Origin: CAWUEX02 sp038148375
GTDB lineage: Bacteria; Pseudomonadota; Alphaproteobacteria; Rhodospirillales; Rhodospirillaceae
Assembly: GCA_038148375.1 (NCBI GenBank)
Contig: JAYQVH010000015.1
Coordinates: 10,412-74,411 of the forward strand
Reading direction: 5' to 3'
DNA length: 64,000 nucleotides
The stretch's first letter is position 1, and each line of letters begins with the position of its first letter. Made by a program: the position numbers and the translations under genes. The notes beneath the pieces are model-generated. The model was not told the origin of the DNA and searched no databases. It saw only the letters and a program-made list of their open reading frames with translations. Below are positions 19,709 to 29,419 of the stretch, one piece after another.

Positions 19709-20923
19709 GTGAGCAAGATTAAAGTCAAAAATCCCATCGTCGAACTCGATGGCGATGAAATGACCCGTATCATCTGGGACTTCATCAAGACCAAGCTGAT
19801 CCTTCCCTACCTCGATGTTGATCTGAAGTATTACGACCTCGGCGTCGAAAAGCGCGACGAGACGGACGACCAGATCACCATCGACGCCGCCAACGCGATC
19901 AAGGAACACGGTGTGGGCGTCAAATGCGCCACCATCACCCCGGACGAACAGCGCGTGGAGGAGTTCGGTCTCAAGAAAATGTGGAAGTCACCGAACGGCA
20001 CCATCCGCAACATTCTTGACGGCACAGTGTTCCGCGAGCCGATCATCTGCTCCAACGTGCCGCGTTACGTCCCCGGCTGGACGGAACCGATCGTCATCGG
20101 CCGTCATGCCTTCGGCGACCAGTACCGCGCGACGGACTTCAAGGTTCCCGGCCCGGGCACCCTGACCATGACCTATACGCCGGACGACGGCGGCAAGCCG
20201 ATGGAATTTGAGGTCTACAAGTTCCCCGAAGCCGGCGTCGCCATGGGTATGTACAACCTCGATGAGTCGATCCGCGGCTTCGCCCGCGCCTGCATGAACT
20301 ACGGCCTGCAGCGCGGCTACCCGGTCTACTTGTCGACCAAGAACACCATCATGAAGGCTTACGACGGCCGCTTTAAGGATCTGTTCCAGGACGTCTTCGA
20401 CAGCGAATTCAAGGACAAGTTCGACGCCAAGAAGCTCACCTACGAACACCGCCTGATCGACGACATGGTCGCCTGCGCGATGAAGTGGTCCGGCGGCTAC
20501 GTCTGGGCCTGTAAGAACTACGACGGCGACGTGCAGTCCGACACCGTCGCACAGGGCTTCGGATCGCTGGGCCTGATGACCTCGGTGCTGATGACGCCGG
20601 ACGGCAAGACGGTGGAGGCGGAAGCGGCTCACGGCACCGTCACCCGCCACTACCGTCTGCACCAGCAGGGCAAGGAAACTTCCACCAACCCGATCGCCTC
20701 GATCTTCGCCTGGACCCGCGGCCTCAAGTACCGCGGCCAGTTCGACGACACGCCCGAGGTGGTCGCCTTCGCCGAGACGTTGGAAAAGGTCTGTGTCAAC
20801 GCCGTCGAAAGCGGATTCATGACCAAGGACCTGGCCATCCTCGTCGGCCCGGACCAGGCCTGGATGACGACCAGCCAGTTTCTTGAAAAACTCGACGAGA
20901 TGCTGCAGGCCAAGCTCGGCTAA
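19709..20923 (+). CDS. icd: NADP-dependent isocitrate dehydrogenase
   Basis: Oxidises isocitrate to 2-oxoglutarate in the citric acid cycle. The 404-residue protein is of the eukaryote-like homodimeric type (opening SKIKVKNPIVELDGDEMTRI, then LKYYDLGVEKRDETDDQITID). The substrate loop is SPNGTIRNILDGTVFREPI, and the metal-binding aspartates lie in RLIDDMVACAMK. The GTG start has GGAG upstream. It stands alone as a transcription unit with a twin-hairpin leader and a strong terminator behind it. Confidence 0.97.
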   Translation: MSKIKVKNPIVELDGDEMTRIIWDFIKTKLILPYLDVDLKYYDLGVEKRDETDDQITIDAANAIKEHGVGVKCATITPDEQRVEEFGLKKMWKSPNGTIRNILDGTVFREPIICSNVPRYVPGWTEPIVIGRHAFGDQYRATDFKVPGPGTLTMTYTPDDGGKPMEFEVYKFPEAGVAMGMYNLDESIRGFARACMNYGLQRGYPVYLSTKNTIMKAYDGRFKDLFQDVFDSEFKDKFDAKKLTYEHRLIDDMVACAMKWSGGYVWACKNYDGDVQSDTVAQGFGSLGLMTSVLMTPDGKTVEAEAAHGTVTRHYRLHQQGKETSTNPIASIFAWTRGLKYRGQFDDTPEVVAFAETLEKVCVNAVESGFMTKDLAILVGPDQAWMTTSQFLEKLDEMLQAKLG

Positions 20924-20942
20924 GTCCGCAGCTCAAAACGTG

Positions 20943-20976
20943 AAAACGGCGCCCTCACCCGAGCGGCGCCGTTTTT
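20943..20976 (+). terminator. icd terminator
   Basis: An 11-bp perfect stem, aaaacggcgcc at 20943-20953 with ggcgccgtttt at 20965-20975, is followed by T. The A-rich left arm means it can also serve the facing transporter gene, whose stop is at 20992. Confidence 0.9.
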
Positions 20977-20991
20977 GTTTGTGAGTTTTGC

Positions 20992-22368
20992 CTACTGCGC
21001 CGGGACCGCACCCTCCCGTGTCGTCGCCTTGAGCATGTCTTCGTCGAGCCTGTAGAAAATCAGGACTGAGATCGCGAGCGCCAGACACACCGCAGGCGCG
21101 ATGGCCATAGCGATATAGATGGCCGTAATGGCGCTTTCCGGCTGTTCAGTCGCCAGGCCTTGCGTCCCCGATACATACCCCATGGATTGAAGCAGGAAGC
21201 CGGTGAGGATCGGCCCGAAGGCAAACGCCATTTTCTCCGCCGTCGTATAGATTCCGGCAAACACACCGGCACGCTCCAGGCCCGTGCGCCGGCGGTCGTA
21301 TTCGATGGTATCCGGCAGCATCGACTGTCCGATGGTCAGGATGCCTGCAGCCGCCACGCCGGTGAACGCCGGACGCAACAAAACCAGGAACATTGGTTCG
21401 TCGGATCCGGCCAGCAGCCAGGACAGTGCGGTGCAGGCAAGGATCGCACAGGCCCCAATCAACGCATTGCGCTTGCCGATGCGCCGGGACACTTTGAGCC
21501 ACACCGGGATCGACAGCGCCGCGGTCGCGGTCGACGTGGTCGTCATGAACCCAAGTGTCGAGAAAGGTTGCTGAATAACCCGCGTCACGAAGTACACGAA
21601 GCTGCCGAACGTAAACGAGTTCGCCAGCAGCATGAAAAACTTGATGCCGATCAGCTGCGCAAACGGGATGTTGCTGGCGACGGATCGCAGTTGCTCTTTG
21701 AATTTCGGTTTTTCTCCCGGCGGCACTTCATGAAACGGCGCTTTTTCGGTCATCTTGAAACTCGTGTAGCCCGCAATGACAACAAGGCCCGCGCAAATCC
21801 AGCCAACGGTGGCGTAGGCGTCTCGCCCGCCGCCCAGCGCGCTCAACAGTAACGACGACGCAATCAGTGCTGCGACCTGGGACACCTGGATCGCCCCGAC
21901 ACGCCAGGACATCAGGAACGACCGCTCGTGATAGTTCTGAGTCATCTCGGCCGGCATGGCGAGGTACGGCACATTGAAGATCGTGTATCCGGTGGAATAC
22001 AGGATCAGCGCAAACAGCATGTACCAAACCGCGGTATTCCCAACGATCCCGCTGGGCGGCGCAAACAATGCCACCAAGGAGGCGCCGCACACGATGGCGC
22101 CAAAAACCAGGTACGGGCGGTGGCGTCCCCATCTGGTCTTGGTCTTGTCGCTGATGACACCCATGACCGGATCTGTGGCCGCGTCATACAGCTTTGACAC
22201 CGTATAGATCAGTCCTGCGGTGCCGGCGGCAATGCCGAGCATGTCGGTCATGAACGGCATCAAAAAGAAGCTGGTGACGTTGTACATGATGGATGGAACG
22301 ACAGTGCCGAGACCCCATCCGGCAGCGATAAAGAGCGGAAGTTTGACTTCCGGATTGTGTGTGCTCAC
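20992..22368 (-). CDS. GPH-family MFS sugar/cation symporter
   Basis: A 458-residue carrier with about twelve helices. Marks of the glycoside-pentoside-hexuronide family are the N-terminal DAATDPVMGVISDKTKTRWG loop, with RHRPYLVFG, and a second-half MLPDTIEYDRRRTG segment. The substrate is probably a sugar or glycoside taken up with a cation. I chose the GTG at 22368, which has GGAG eight bases upstream and gives the family length. The frame is open to 22668, but that part overlaps the CIA30 gene and looks non-coding. Confidence 0.9.
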   Translation of the reverse strand: MSTHNPEVKLPLFIAAGWGLGTVVPSIMYNVTSFFLMPFMTDMLGIAAGTAGLIYTVSKLYDAATDPVMGVISDKTKTRWGRHRPYLVFGAIVCGASLVALFAPPSGIVGNTAVWYMLFALILYSTGYTIFNVPYLAMPAEMTQNYHERSFLMSWRVGAIQVSQVAALIASSLLLSALGGGRDAYATVGWICAGLVVIAGYTSFKMTEKAPFHEVPPGEKPKFKEQLRSVASNIPFAQLIGIKFFMLLANSFTFGSFVYFVTRVIQQPFSTLGFMTTTSTATAALSIPVWLKVSRRIGKRNALIGACAILACTALSWLLAGSDEPMFLVLLRPAFTGVAAAGILTIGQSMLPDTIEYDRRRTGLERAGVFAGIYTTAEKMAFAFGPILTGFLLQSMGYVSGTQGLATEQPESAITAIYIAMAIAPAVCLALAISVLIFYRLDEDMLKATTREGAVPAQ

Positions 22369-22495
22369 GCGGCGCACTCCCCTGTTTTGTTGGCGGGAGT
22401 ATGTCTGCTTTTGCGTCACCGCCAAAGGAAAACGGCAATCCACCTGGGATTCTTCACCGTAGAATGATGGAAGACCCAAGTTCTTGGAGGTGATT

Positions 22496-23074
22496 GTGCA
22501 CCGGCGCGCCTTTGCGGCAGGCTCTGCGGCGACCCTATTGGTCCAGGCAACAGGCCCCCGCGCGAAAGATTTTATGCTAATTGACGATTTTTCCAGCCGA
22601 GACGGCGTGTCCACGACCGGCAACCGCTGGATGGGCTTTACCGACCAGGTGATGGGCGGACGCAGCACCGGCGGCGCGGAGGTCGACGAGATCGAGGGCC
22701 GTCCGTGTATCCGCTTGTCGGGTCAGGTGAACACCCGCGGCGGCGGCTTCATCCAACTCGCCATCGATATGGGCCAGGGCCGCCGGCCCTTCGACGGCAG
22801 CGCCTATTCTGGCCTCGAGCTCGACGTCTACGGCAATGACGAGTCCTATAACTGCCACCTGCGCACCACCGACGTGCGCTGGTATGAGCAATCCTACCGC
22901 GCCAGCTTCGACGCGCCGGCCAAATGGACGACCGTCAAACTGCCGTGGAGCGCCTTTGAGCCCCACGGCCTATCCACGCCGCTCAATCTGGAAGGCCTGT
23001 TGCGCCTCGGCATTCTTGGCTGGATGCGTGATTTCGAGGCCGACATCGCCGTTGGCAGGGTCGCGGTTATTTAG
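22496..23074 (+). CDS. CIA30-like protein (complex I intermediate-associated protein 30 family)
   Basis: About 192 residues with the CIA30 beta-sandwich: DDFSSRDG..., DQVMGGRSTGGAE, an aromatic GLELDVYGNDESY, and the closing region WSAFEPHG through LRLGILGWMRDFEADIAVG. In mitochondria the family helps complex I assembly; bacterial members are little studied and often resemble carbohydrate-binding modules. The start is uncertain: GTG at 22496 sits four bases after GGAGGT, and TTG at 22484 is possible. The first 25 residues could be a weak signal peptide. Its 3' end overlaps the facing TRAP gene by eight bases. Confidence 0.82.
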   Translation: MHRRAFAAGSAATLLVQATGPRAKDFMLIDDFSSRDGVSTTGNRWMGFTDQVMGGRSTGGAEVDEIEGRPCIRLSGQVNTRGGGFIQLAIDMGQGRRPFDGSAYSGLELDVYGNDESYNCHLRTTDVRWYEQSYRASFDAPAKWTTVKLPWSAFEPHGLSTPLNLEGLLRLGILGWMRDFEADIAVGRVAVI

Positions 23075-24077
23075 CTGCGACCGCCGCTTTCGCGGCAAGT
23101 ACCGCCTCATAGAACGCTTGCGCGTCGCCTTCGGTCGCGGAGACGACTTCGTCATGGACGGCCAGTCCGGCGCCACGCCACGCGGCGCGCTCGTCTTCTG
23201 TCGGTGTGATCACCGTCAAACCGACATCTGCCGCGCGGGCGATGTACGCCGCGTTCATGTCCTCGACCAGACCCCGGTACCAATTGGCATCGGGGGCCGC
23301 CGGCCCGTAGACAGCACGATCGGCGTCGCTGAGACCGTCCCACCAGCGCTTATTGGCCACGACCACGGCTGTCGAATACGCGTGATGGGTGAGCGTCAAA
23401 TAAGGAGCAGTACCGGCGATCCCGGCAAGCGCGAAAATTTGCGTGCTTTGCTCACCGCCTTCGATCAATCCGGTTTGCAGACCGGGGATCACGTCGGTCA
23501 GAGAAATTTGAATCACGTCGGCGCCGATGGCGCGCAGGAACAGCTGGGACGCGCTGTCGATGGAAACCCGCAGTTTGCGGCTGCGCACGTCGGCGGGAAC
23601 GCGGATGGGATCAATGCTGTACAGGTCCTGCCAGCCGTCCATCATCCAGGTCAGCAAGACCAGATTGTGCTCCGCCAGTTTCTCCGACACGACCGGTCGC
23701 AGGTGATCGTCGAGGACGGCGGACACTTCGGCCATTGACTCGAATAAGAACGGCGCTCGCAGGACCGCAAGCTCGGGAACGGCGAGACTCAGTGTGCCGG
23801 TCGAAATGCCCGCAATCTGAATGCGGTTTCGGCGCACGGCGGTGTATTGCTGTTCCTCGGGACCGGCTTCACCGCGAATCATCAAAGTGGCGTCCAACCG
23901 CCCGTCGCTGAGGGCGCGGATGTCGTCGCGATACCGCTGCCAGTATATCTCACCGGGGGTATTCGGGGCGGCGACACCGGCGAGGATCGGCACGTCCTGA
24001 GCTCCGGCGCGGCCTAGGCCCGATACCACGATCAGCGCGGACATAAAGATCAGGGATGCGGCGGTCAGTCTTTCCAT
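23067..24077 (-). CDS. TRAP transporter solute-binding protein (DctP family)
   Basis: A periplasmic binding protein of 336 residues with a signal peptide cleaved after GRAGA near residue 26. DctP features include YTAVRRNRIQIAGISTGTLS, the conserved region RVPADVRSRKLRVSIDSASQ with its carboxylate-binding arginine context, and TDVIPGLQTGLIEGGEQS. No DctQ or DctM membrane subunits lie in the window, so it is an orphan that must use permeases encoded elsewhere or act as a sensor. ATG at 24077 is preferred to the upstream frame extension. Confidence 0.88.
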   Translation of the reverse strand: MERLTAASLIFMSALIVVSGLGRAGAQDVPILAGVAAPNTPGEIYWQRYRDDIRALSDGRLDATLMIRGEAGPEEQQYTAVRRNRIQIAGISTGTLSLAVPELAVLRAPFLFESMAEVSAVLDDHLRPVVSEKLAEHNLVLLTWMMDGWQDLYSIDPIRVPADVRSRKLRVSIDSASQLFLRAIGADVIQISLTDVIPGLQTGLIEGGEQSTQIFALAGIAGTAPYLTLTHHAYSTAVVVANKRWWDGLSDADRAVYGPAAPDANWYRGLVEDMNAAYIARAADVGLTVITPTEDERAAWRGAGLAVHDEVVSATEGDAQAFYEAVLAAKAAVAAK

Positions 24078-24205
24078 GGCGCTACCAAACCACACGGGAA
24101 CGTGAAGCGGTAGGGGGCATGGGTGCAGCACCCCCGCCCTTGCCCGTGGTACAAATTTTGTGTCCGCGGGGGTGGCTGCGGAACGGTTGCAGAAGGTGTC
24201 TGACG

Positions 24206-25369
24206 ATGCAGGATATGGTTCACAACACGGCCCAGAGCGCAGTCAAAGACCGCTACGGCGCGGGTGCGCAGCAGCGCGAAGACGCGCTGTGCTGTCCCGT
24301 CGACTACGATCCGCAATACCTGAAGGTGATTCCCGAGGAAGTGATCGAGCGTGATTACGGTTGCGGCGACCCGTCGCAGTACGTTCGCGATGGCGAAACT
24401 GTCCTCGATCTCGGCTCTGGGACCGGCAAGATTTGTTTCATTGCCTCGCAGGTGGTTGGATCCAGGGGCAAGGTCATCGGCGTCGATATGACCGATGAAA
24501 TGCTTGAAGTCGCGACCCGCAATGCGCCCATCGTCGCCGAACGCATTGGTCACGCCAATGTGGAATTCCGGCGCGGCCATATCGAAGATCTCGCCACCGA
24601 CCTCGATGCCATCGATGCGATGCTGGCAGAAAAACCTGTCACGTCACGCGCCCAACTGGAGGCCTTCGAACAGGCGCGTGAGGTGCAGCGCCGCGAGCGG
24701 CCGTTGATCGAAAGCGATTCCATCGACGTGATCGTATCCAATTGCGTGCTCAATTTGGTGGCCGACACTGCAAAGCCCCAGTTGTTCCGCGAAATGTACC
24801 GTGTGCTCAAAAAAGGGGCGCGCATCGCCATCTCCGACATCGTTTCCGACGAAACCTCGCCGGAGCACCTTAAGAACGACGATACGCTGTGGAGCGGCTG
24901 CATTTCCGGCGCCCTGCAGGAACGGGAATTCATCGCGCTGCTGGAAGAGGTCGGCTTTTACGGCATCACCGTCGAAAAACGCGATGCCGAGCCCTGGCAG
25001 GTGGTCGAAGGCATCGAATACCGCTCGATCACCGTCCAGGCGTGGAAGGGCAAGGAAGGCCCATGCTGGGAGGAGAATGACGCCGTCCTCTACAAGGGTC
25101 CCTTCTCCCAGGTCAGCGACGACGACGGACATACGTACGTGCGCGGCCAGCCGATGGCGGTGTGCGCCAAGACGTTCAAAATTCTCACGTCTGAGCCCTA
25201 CGCCGATCACTTCTATGCGGTGCCGGCGCAGATGAAAGTGACCGAACAGATCCCGTTCGATTGCTCCCGCGATGCCGTGCGCGCGCCGTCGGAAACCAAG
25301 GCCGGGATCGCTGCGGAAACCCGTGTTACCGACGCGTCCTGCTGCGGTCCGGACACCGGCTGCTGCTAG
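24206..25369 (+). CDS. ArsM-like SAM-dependent methyltransferase (arsenite methyltransferase type)
   Basis: A 387-residue cytoplasmic methyltransferase. SAM motif I is VLDLGSGTGK (67-75). Cysteines fit the arsenic-binding set of ArsM: CC at 29-30, C53 in YGCGDP, C180 in SNCVLNL and C232 in SGCISGAL. Family members methylate arsenite stepwise. Two things differ from short ArsM proteins: about 40 residues between the SAM-binding part and the SNC motif (about 131-172), and a cysteine-rich tail CCGPDTGCC. No arsR, arsB or arsC genes are near. I chose the ATG at 24206; the frame is open from 24056. Confidence 0.82.
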   Translation: MQDMVHNTAQSAVKDRYGAGAQQREDALCCPVDYDPQYLKVIPEEVIERDYGCGDPSQYVRDGETVLDLGSGTGKICFIASQVVGSRGKVIGVDMTDEMLEVATRNAPIVAERIGHANVEFRRGHIEDLATDLDAIDAMLAEKPVTSRAQLEAFEQAREVQRRERPLIESDSIDVIVSNCVLNLVADTAKPQLFREMYRVLKKGARIAISDIVSDETSPEHLKNDDTLWSGCISGALQEREFIALLEEVGFYGITVEKRDAEPWQVVEGIEYRSITVQAWKGKEGPCWEENDAVLYKGPFSQVSDDDGHTYVRGQPMAVCAKTFKILTSEPYADHFYAVPAQMKVTEQIPFDCSRDAVRAPSETKAGIAAETRVTDASCCGPDTGCC

Positions 25370-25633
25370 GGGTAATCGGCGGGATTTCGGTCATGGCGCG
25401 GTGAAAAGCAATCGTGCATGGACTCGTGTGTATAAAATATAAACCCCTGATTTAGTTGCCAAAACCAGTCGAAGTGCGACTTACGGGGCGCGTGCATGGG
25501 CTCGTTCCTCGCGAAAGCCGCGCGGAGTCTTTTTTCCGCCCGCGGCGGCCGTGTGCCGGAACCCTTGTCGCGGCATCAGGGGCACGCCATATTTGTCTCA
25601 TTCCTAGAACAACTTCGCCGCCGGAGAACGTCC

Positions 25634-26758
25634 ATGGTCCGCAACCCCAAACACGGGATGCTGAGCCCGCCGAACCACGACGAGCGTTCACTGCAGCAGT
25701 ATGTGCTATCGCTCAAGCATCACGTCGGGCGGCAGATCCAGCCGCGCAAGCGCGACATCTACGAGCGCCGCGGCAAGCCGGCGTTCGAGAAAGCACACGG
25801 CCGCGCGCCGGAGTCCTGGCGCGAGATCGGCGATGTCATGCTCGACGATCCCGACTACCAAATGTCCATCGCGCTCAACACAATCGCCCAGGATCTGATG
25901 TGGGAGTCCGTGTCCGAGCCGATCTTCCGCAATCTCGACCACCTCGGGGAGACGTACAAGAAACTGACCGAGAGCCCGGACAAGAAAGGCTCGCTCGAAC
26001 TCGACCCCGACTTCCAGGTCCCCAAAGGCATCAGCGAGGTCGCGATCCATCGCCAGGTCGGCACCTATGCCTATGACCGCGGCGAAGGTGACGTCACCGC
26101 CGGCGCGCTTTACGAAGGGGGCGGCAACATTTACTCGATGGGGATCGGTGTCGGCACCGGTTACGCCAAGGCCGAGATCGTGCAGGCCTTCCTCAAGCAG
26201 AAGTATCCGGACTTCGAACCCAAGACGATTCTCGACATCGGCTGCTCCGCCGGCTCGTCCTCGACCCCGTACGCCATGGCCTACCCCGATGCCGACGTGC
26301 ACGCCATAGACGTCGCGCCGGGCCTTCTGCGCTATGCCCATGCCCGGGCCGAAAGCCTCGGCGTCGCTGTGCATTTTCACCAGCGCGATGCCGGTGATAC
26401 CAAGTTCCCGGACCAGAGTTTCGATCTCGTCGTCTCGCACAATGCCATGCACGAGATGCCGCAGAAGACGACCGAGAACATGTTCAAGGAGAGCTTCCGC
26501 ATCCTGAAGCCCGGCGGCATCGCCGTGCACCAGGACCTGCGCCTGCGGTTCAACGATTTCCCGCTATTCGATCAGTTCGACTTCCGCTGGGATCAGTTGT
26601 TCAACAACGAGCCCTATCTGGTGACCTATGCCACCAACGATCCGGACGACCTGTTCCGCAAGGCAGGCTTTCCCGAGGATCACATCTGGAGCGGCCTGAT
26701 CGACCAGCCCGACGGCACCATGAAGTGGTTCGTCAGCACCGCGCAGAAACCGGCTTAG
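25634..26758 (+). CDS. Class I SAM-dependent methyltransferase with an extra N-terminal domain
   Basis: The 374-residue protein has about 190 N-terminal residues that I do not recognise, rich in charged residues (HHVGRQIQPRKRDIYERRGK). A standard methyltransferase domain follows with motif I ILDIGCSAGSSS, motif II HAIDVAPGLL, and FDLVVSHNAMHEMP. The ATG at 25634 has GGAGA eight bases upstream; the frame is open from 25496. It lies 264 bases behind the ArsM-like gene in the same direction. Its stop overlaps the stop of the facing aldo/keto reductase. Substrate unknown. Confidence 0.85.
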   Translation: MVRNPKHGMLSPPNHDERSLQQYVLSLKHHVGRQIQPRKRDIYERRGKPAFEKAHGRAPESWREIGDVMLDDPDYQMSIALNTIAQDLMWESVSEPIFRNLDHLGETYKKLTESPDKKGSLELDPDFQVPKGISEVAIHRQVGTYAYDRGEGDVTAGALYEGGGNIYSMGIGVGTGYAKAEIVQAFLKQKYPDFEPKTILDIGCSAGSSSTPYAMAYPDADVHAIDVAPGLLRYAHARAESLGVAVHFHQRDAGDTKFPDQSFDLVVSHNAMHEMPQKTTENMFKESFRILKPGGIAVHQDLRLRFNDFPLFDQFDFRWDQLFNNEPYLVTYATNDPDDLFRKAGFPEDHIWSGLIDQPDGTMKWFVSTAQKPA

Positions 26759-27819
26759 CTAACTTCCCAGCCGCCTTCGACGTTGTGGCTGCCGTCGACC
26801 GCGCCGCGCATGAAGGCGAGGCGTTGATAGATGTCGTGCGGGTAGCCGAGTTCGATACCGCTGACCTTGTCCAGGCGCGCCATCTGCTCATCGCTAAGCT
26901 CGATTGAGACCGCGCCCATGTTATCTTCGAGCTGCTCCGGCGTCCGCGCGCCGATAACCGGCAGTGGCCGTCCCGGCTTTTGCATCAGCCAGCGTAGCGC
27001 CACCTGAGCGTGGGTCGCGCCCAGCTCCTGCGCCACAGTGTCAACCACTGAGACAATTGCCAGATTGCGGTCCGTCAGCCCGGTCTTGACCACCTGCGGG
27101 CGGCGCGTGCCGTCCGCTTCGACCTTGGCGTCCGCCGCGACTTTGTCCTCCGCCTTGTACTTGCCGGACAGCACACCGCTGCCCAGCGGTCCCCAGGGCA
27201 GCACCGTGAGGCCGAGATCCATGCTCATCGGCACGATGTCGCGCTCGGCCGTGCGCTCGGCCAAGCTGTAGCGAGCCTGGACGCCGATGAACCGGTTCCA
27301 GCCGCGCTGGTCGGCAAGGGTGTTGGCCTGCGCAATCTTCCACGCCGGAAAGTTTGACGCGGCAATGTACAGCACCTTCCCCGACGCAATGACATCGTCC
27401 AGGCCCCGCATCAGCTCCTCGACCGGAGTGCGGAACTCCCAAAAGTGTACGAACAGGAGATCGATGTAGTCGGTCTTGAGTTTGCGCAGGGAGTCCTCGA
27501 CCCCGCGCCGGAGCGACTTACGATTGTTGCCGCTGTAGTTCGCATCCTCCTTGTCCATGCCGAACGTGTACTTTGTCGAGACGACGAACCGGTCGCGCCG
27601 GTCGGCGATGCACTCCCCGACAACCTCTTCGGAGTGATAGATGTTCGCGGTATCGAGGAAGTTCCCGCCCGCATCGGCGTACATGTCGATCATGCGCCGG
27701 CAGTCGTCCGGCGGCGTCGCCCATTCGCGGTGCTGGCCCATGGTCATCGTGCCGAAGCACAGGGGTGAGACCCGCAGGCCCGAGCGGCCCAGCATCCGGT
27801 AGTGATTGAGTGCATGCAT
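26755..27819 (-). CDS. Aldo/keto reductase
   Basis: An NADPH-dependent oxidoreductase of 354 residues with a TIM-barrel fold. The catalytic tetrad is visible: Asp in NFLDTANIYH, the Tyr four residues on, Lys in VVSTKYTF, and His in LLFVHFWEF. The cofactor end reads PVIGARTPEQLEDNMGA. The ATG at 27819 follows a good GGAGG. It is divergent from the MFS gene, 124 bases apart, so the two may share control. Natural substrate unknown. Confidence 0.93.
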   Translation of the reverse strand: MHALNHYRMLGRSGLRVSPLCFGTMTMGQHREWATPPDDCRRMIDMYADAGGNFLDTANIYHSEEVVGECIADRRDRFVVSTKYTFGMDKEDANYSGNNRKSLRRGVEDSLRKLKTDYIDLLFVHFWEFRTPVEELMRGLDDVIASGKVLYIAASNFPAWKIAQANTLADQRGWNRFIGVQARYSLAERTAERDIVPMSMDLGLTVLPWGPLGSGVLSGKYKAEDKVAADAKVEADGTRRPQVVKTGLTDRNLAIVSVVDTVAQELGATHAQVALRWLMQKPGRPLPVIGARTPEQLEDNMGAVSIELSDEQMARLDKVSGIELGYPHDIYQRLAFMRGAVDGSHNVEGGWEVS

Positions 27820-27943
27820 GATGGCCCTCCCAGCTTCTCCCGCACTTCTGCCAGGATACATGACCCGGAAGACCCGCAAAGCTGGCGAATCCGCCGCGAC
27901 CCTGCTACAGACGTTACAGCCGTTTCTTGAGGGGAAGAACGCC

Positions 27944-29329
27944 ATGGCCGAAGCCACCCAAACATCGTCCGCCGCCTACCCAAACCCGCGCTATTCCTGG
28001 TACTGCCTGGGCGTCATTGTCTTTGCGTACTTCTTCGGCTTCATGGACCGCCTGATCGTCGGCCTGCTGACGCCCGCCATTCAGCTCGACCTCGGCTTCA
28101 GCGACACCCAAATGGGCGCGATCCAGGGCCTGGCCTTCGCGGTCTTCTATTCCCTGTTTGTCATTCCCATCGGCTGGGCGGCCGACCGGTTCAACCGGAA
28201 ATGGATGCTCGCCACCGGCACTGCTGTATGGAGCCTGTTCACGGCAGGCGCGGGATTCGTGCGCACCTTCGGCGGCTTATTCGGAATGCGTGTCGGTGTC
28301 GGGATCGGCGAAGCGACGTTGAATCCCTGCACGGCGTCACTCATCGGTGATTATTTCGAACCCCGTGACCGGCCGAAAGCCTTCGGCATCTACACCATGG
28401 CAACAGCCTTTGGAACCGGCCTGACCTACATCTTCGGCGGCGCGCTTATCGTCTTTACCGGCGCGGCCGCCCGAGAGGTGGCGATGTTCCCGATGCCCTT
28501 CCTGGGCGACATACCGGCGTGGCAGGCCGTGTTCATCATTATCGGTCTCGCCGGTTTGATTCCGGCATTGCTCATGGCCCTCACAGTGCGCGAACCCGCG
28601 CGTAAGGAAATAGCCAAGGACAAGAGCGAAAAGGCATCCTGGGGCGAGATATTCGCCTTCCTGAATCAGAATAAAACGACACTGATCTGCCACCACTTCG
28701 GTGTCGCCTTCATACTCATGGCCGTCTACGGCTGGGTAAACTGGCTCCCTTCGTTGTTTGAGCGCGTTCACGGCTGGAGCGTGCCCCAATTTGCATTCTG
28801 GTACGGCGTGTTCGGAGGCATATTCGGAATCATTTCCGCGCTCTCAAGCGGCTTTGTCACCAACTGGTTCAAGGACAAGGGAAAAGCAGACGGCGCCATG
28901 CGTACGGTGATGTGGGGCGGCGCAGGCCTCACGATTGGAACGACAATCGCGCCTTTGATGCCCACGCCCGAACTCTGCCTGGCTCTGTTCGCCGTCGCAG
29001 GCCTGTTCTCGAACTGGCCGCCCGCGCAAGCCCTCGCTGCGGTCAACGAAATGACGCCCAATCAGCTCCGTGGCGTCGTTACAGCCGTTTACATCCTGGT
29101 GATTGGTATCGGAGGTGCGGGCGTCGGTCCATTCGCGATGGGCTGGGTGACAGACAATGTGTTCGGCGACCCTCAGCAGATCAATCTTTCGATGGCGCTT
29201 GTGACCGTCGTCATGGGATCCCTCGGCACGCTCTTGATCGCTTACGGCCTCAAGGCCTATCGCGAGAGCCTCGCCCGTGTGGACTGGATGACGGGCGGCA
29301 ATCCGCTTGAGCAAGCCGGAGGCGCCTGA
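27944..29329 (+). CDS. Major facilitator superfamily transporter
   Basis: A 461-residue, twelve-helix carrier. The loop 2-3 motif is IGWAADRFNRKWML, and GVGIGEATLNPCTASLIGDYF marks the helix-5 region, which resembles the spinster/anion-cation family (MFS_1). The substrate cannot be read from the sequence. The ATG at 27944 has GAGGGGAAG upstream; an extended frame from 27806 overlaps the divergent reductase start and is unlikely. Confidence 0.88.
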   Translation: MAEATQTSSAAYPNPRYSWYCLGVIVFAYFFGFMDRLIVGLLTPAIQLDLGFSDTQMGAIQGLAFAVFYSLFVIPIGWAADRFNRKWMLATGTAVWSLFTAGAGFVRTFGGLFGMRVGVGIGEATLNPCTASLIGDYFEPRDRPKAFGIYTMATAFGTGLTYIFGGALIVFTGAAAREVAMFPMPFLGDIPAWQAVFIIIGLAGLIPALLMALTVREPARKEIAKDKSEKASWGEIFAFLNQNKTTLICHHFGVAFILMAVYGWVNWLPSLFERVHGWSVPQFAFWYGVFGGIFGIISALSSGFVTNWFKDKGKADGAMRTVMWGGAGLTIGTTIAPLMPTPELCLALFAVAGLFSNWPPAQALAAVNEMTPNQLRGVVTAVYILVIGIGGAGVGPFAMGWVTDNVFGDPQQINLSMALVTVVMGSLGTLLIAYGLKAYRESLARVDWMTGGNPLEQAGGA

Positions 29330-29419
29330 GCGCCTTCAAATCATCACGGCTAGGCCCTTGTTCGACCGCAATAGGCTGGCTTCCTCGGCGGGTTCATGAC
29401 CCATTAGAGGAGTCCGCCT

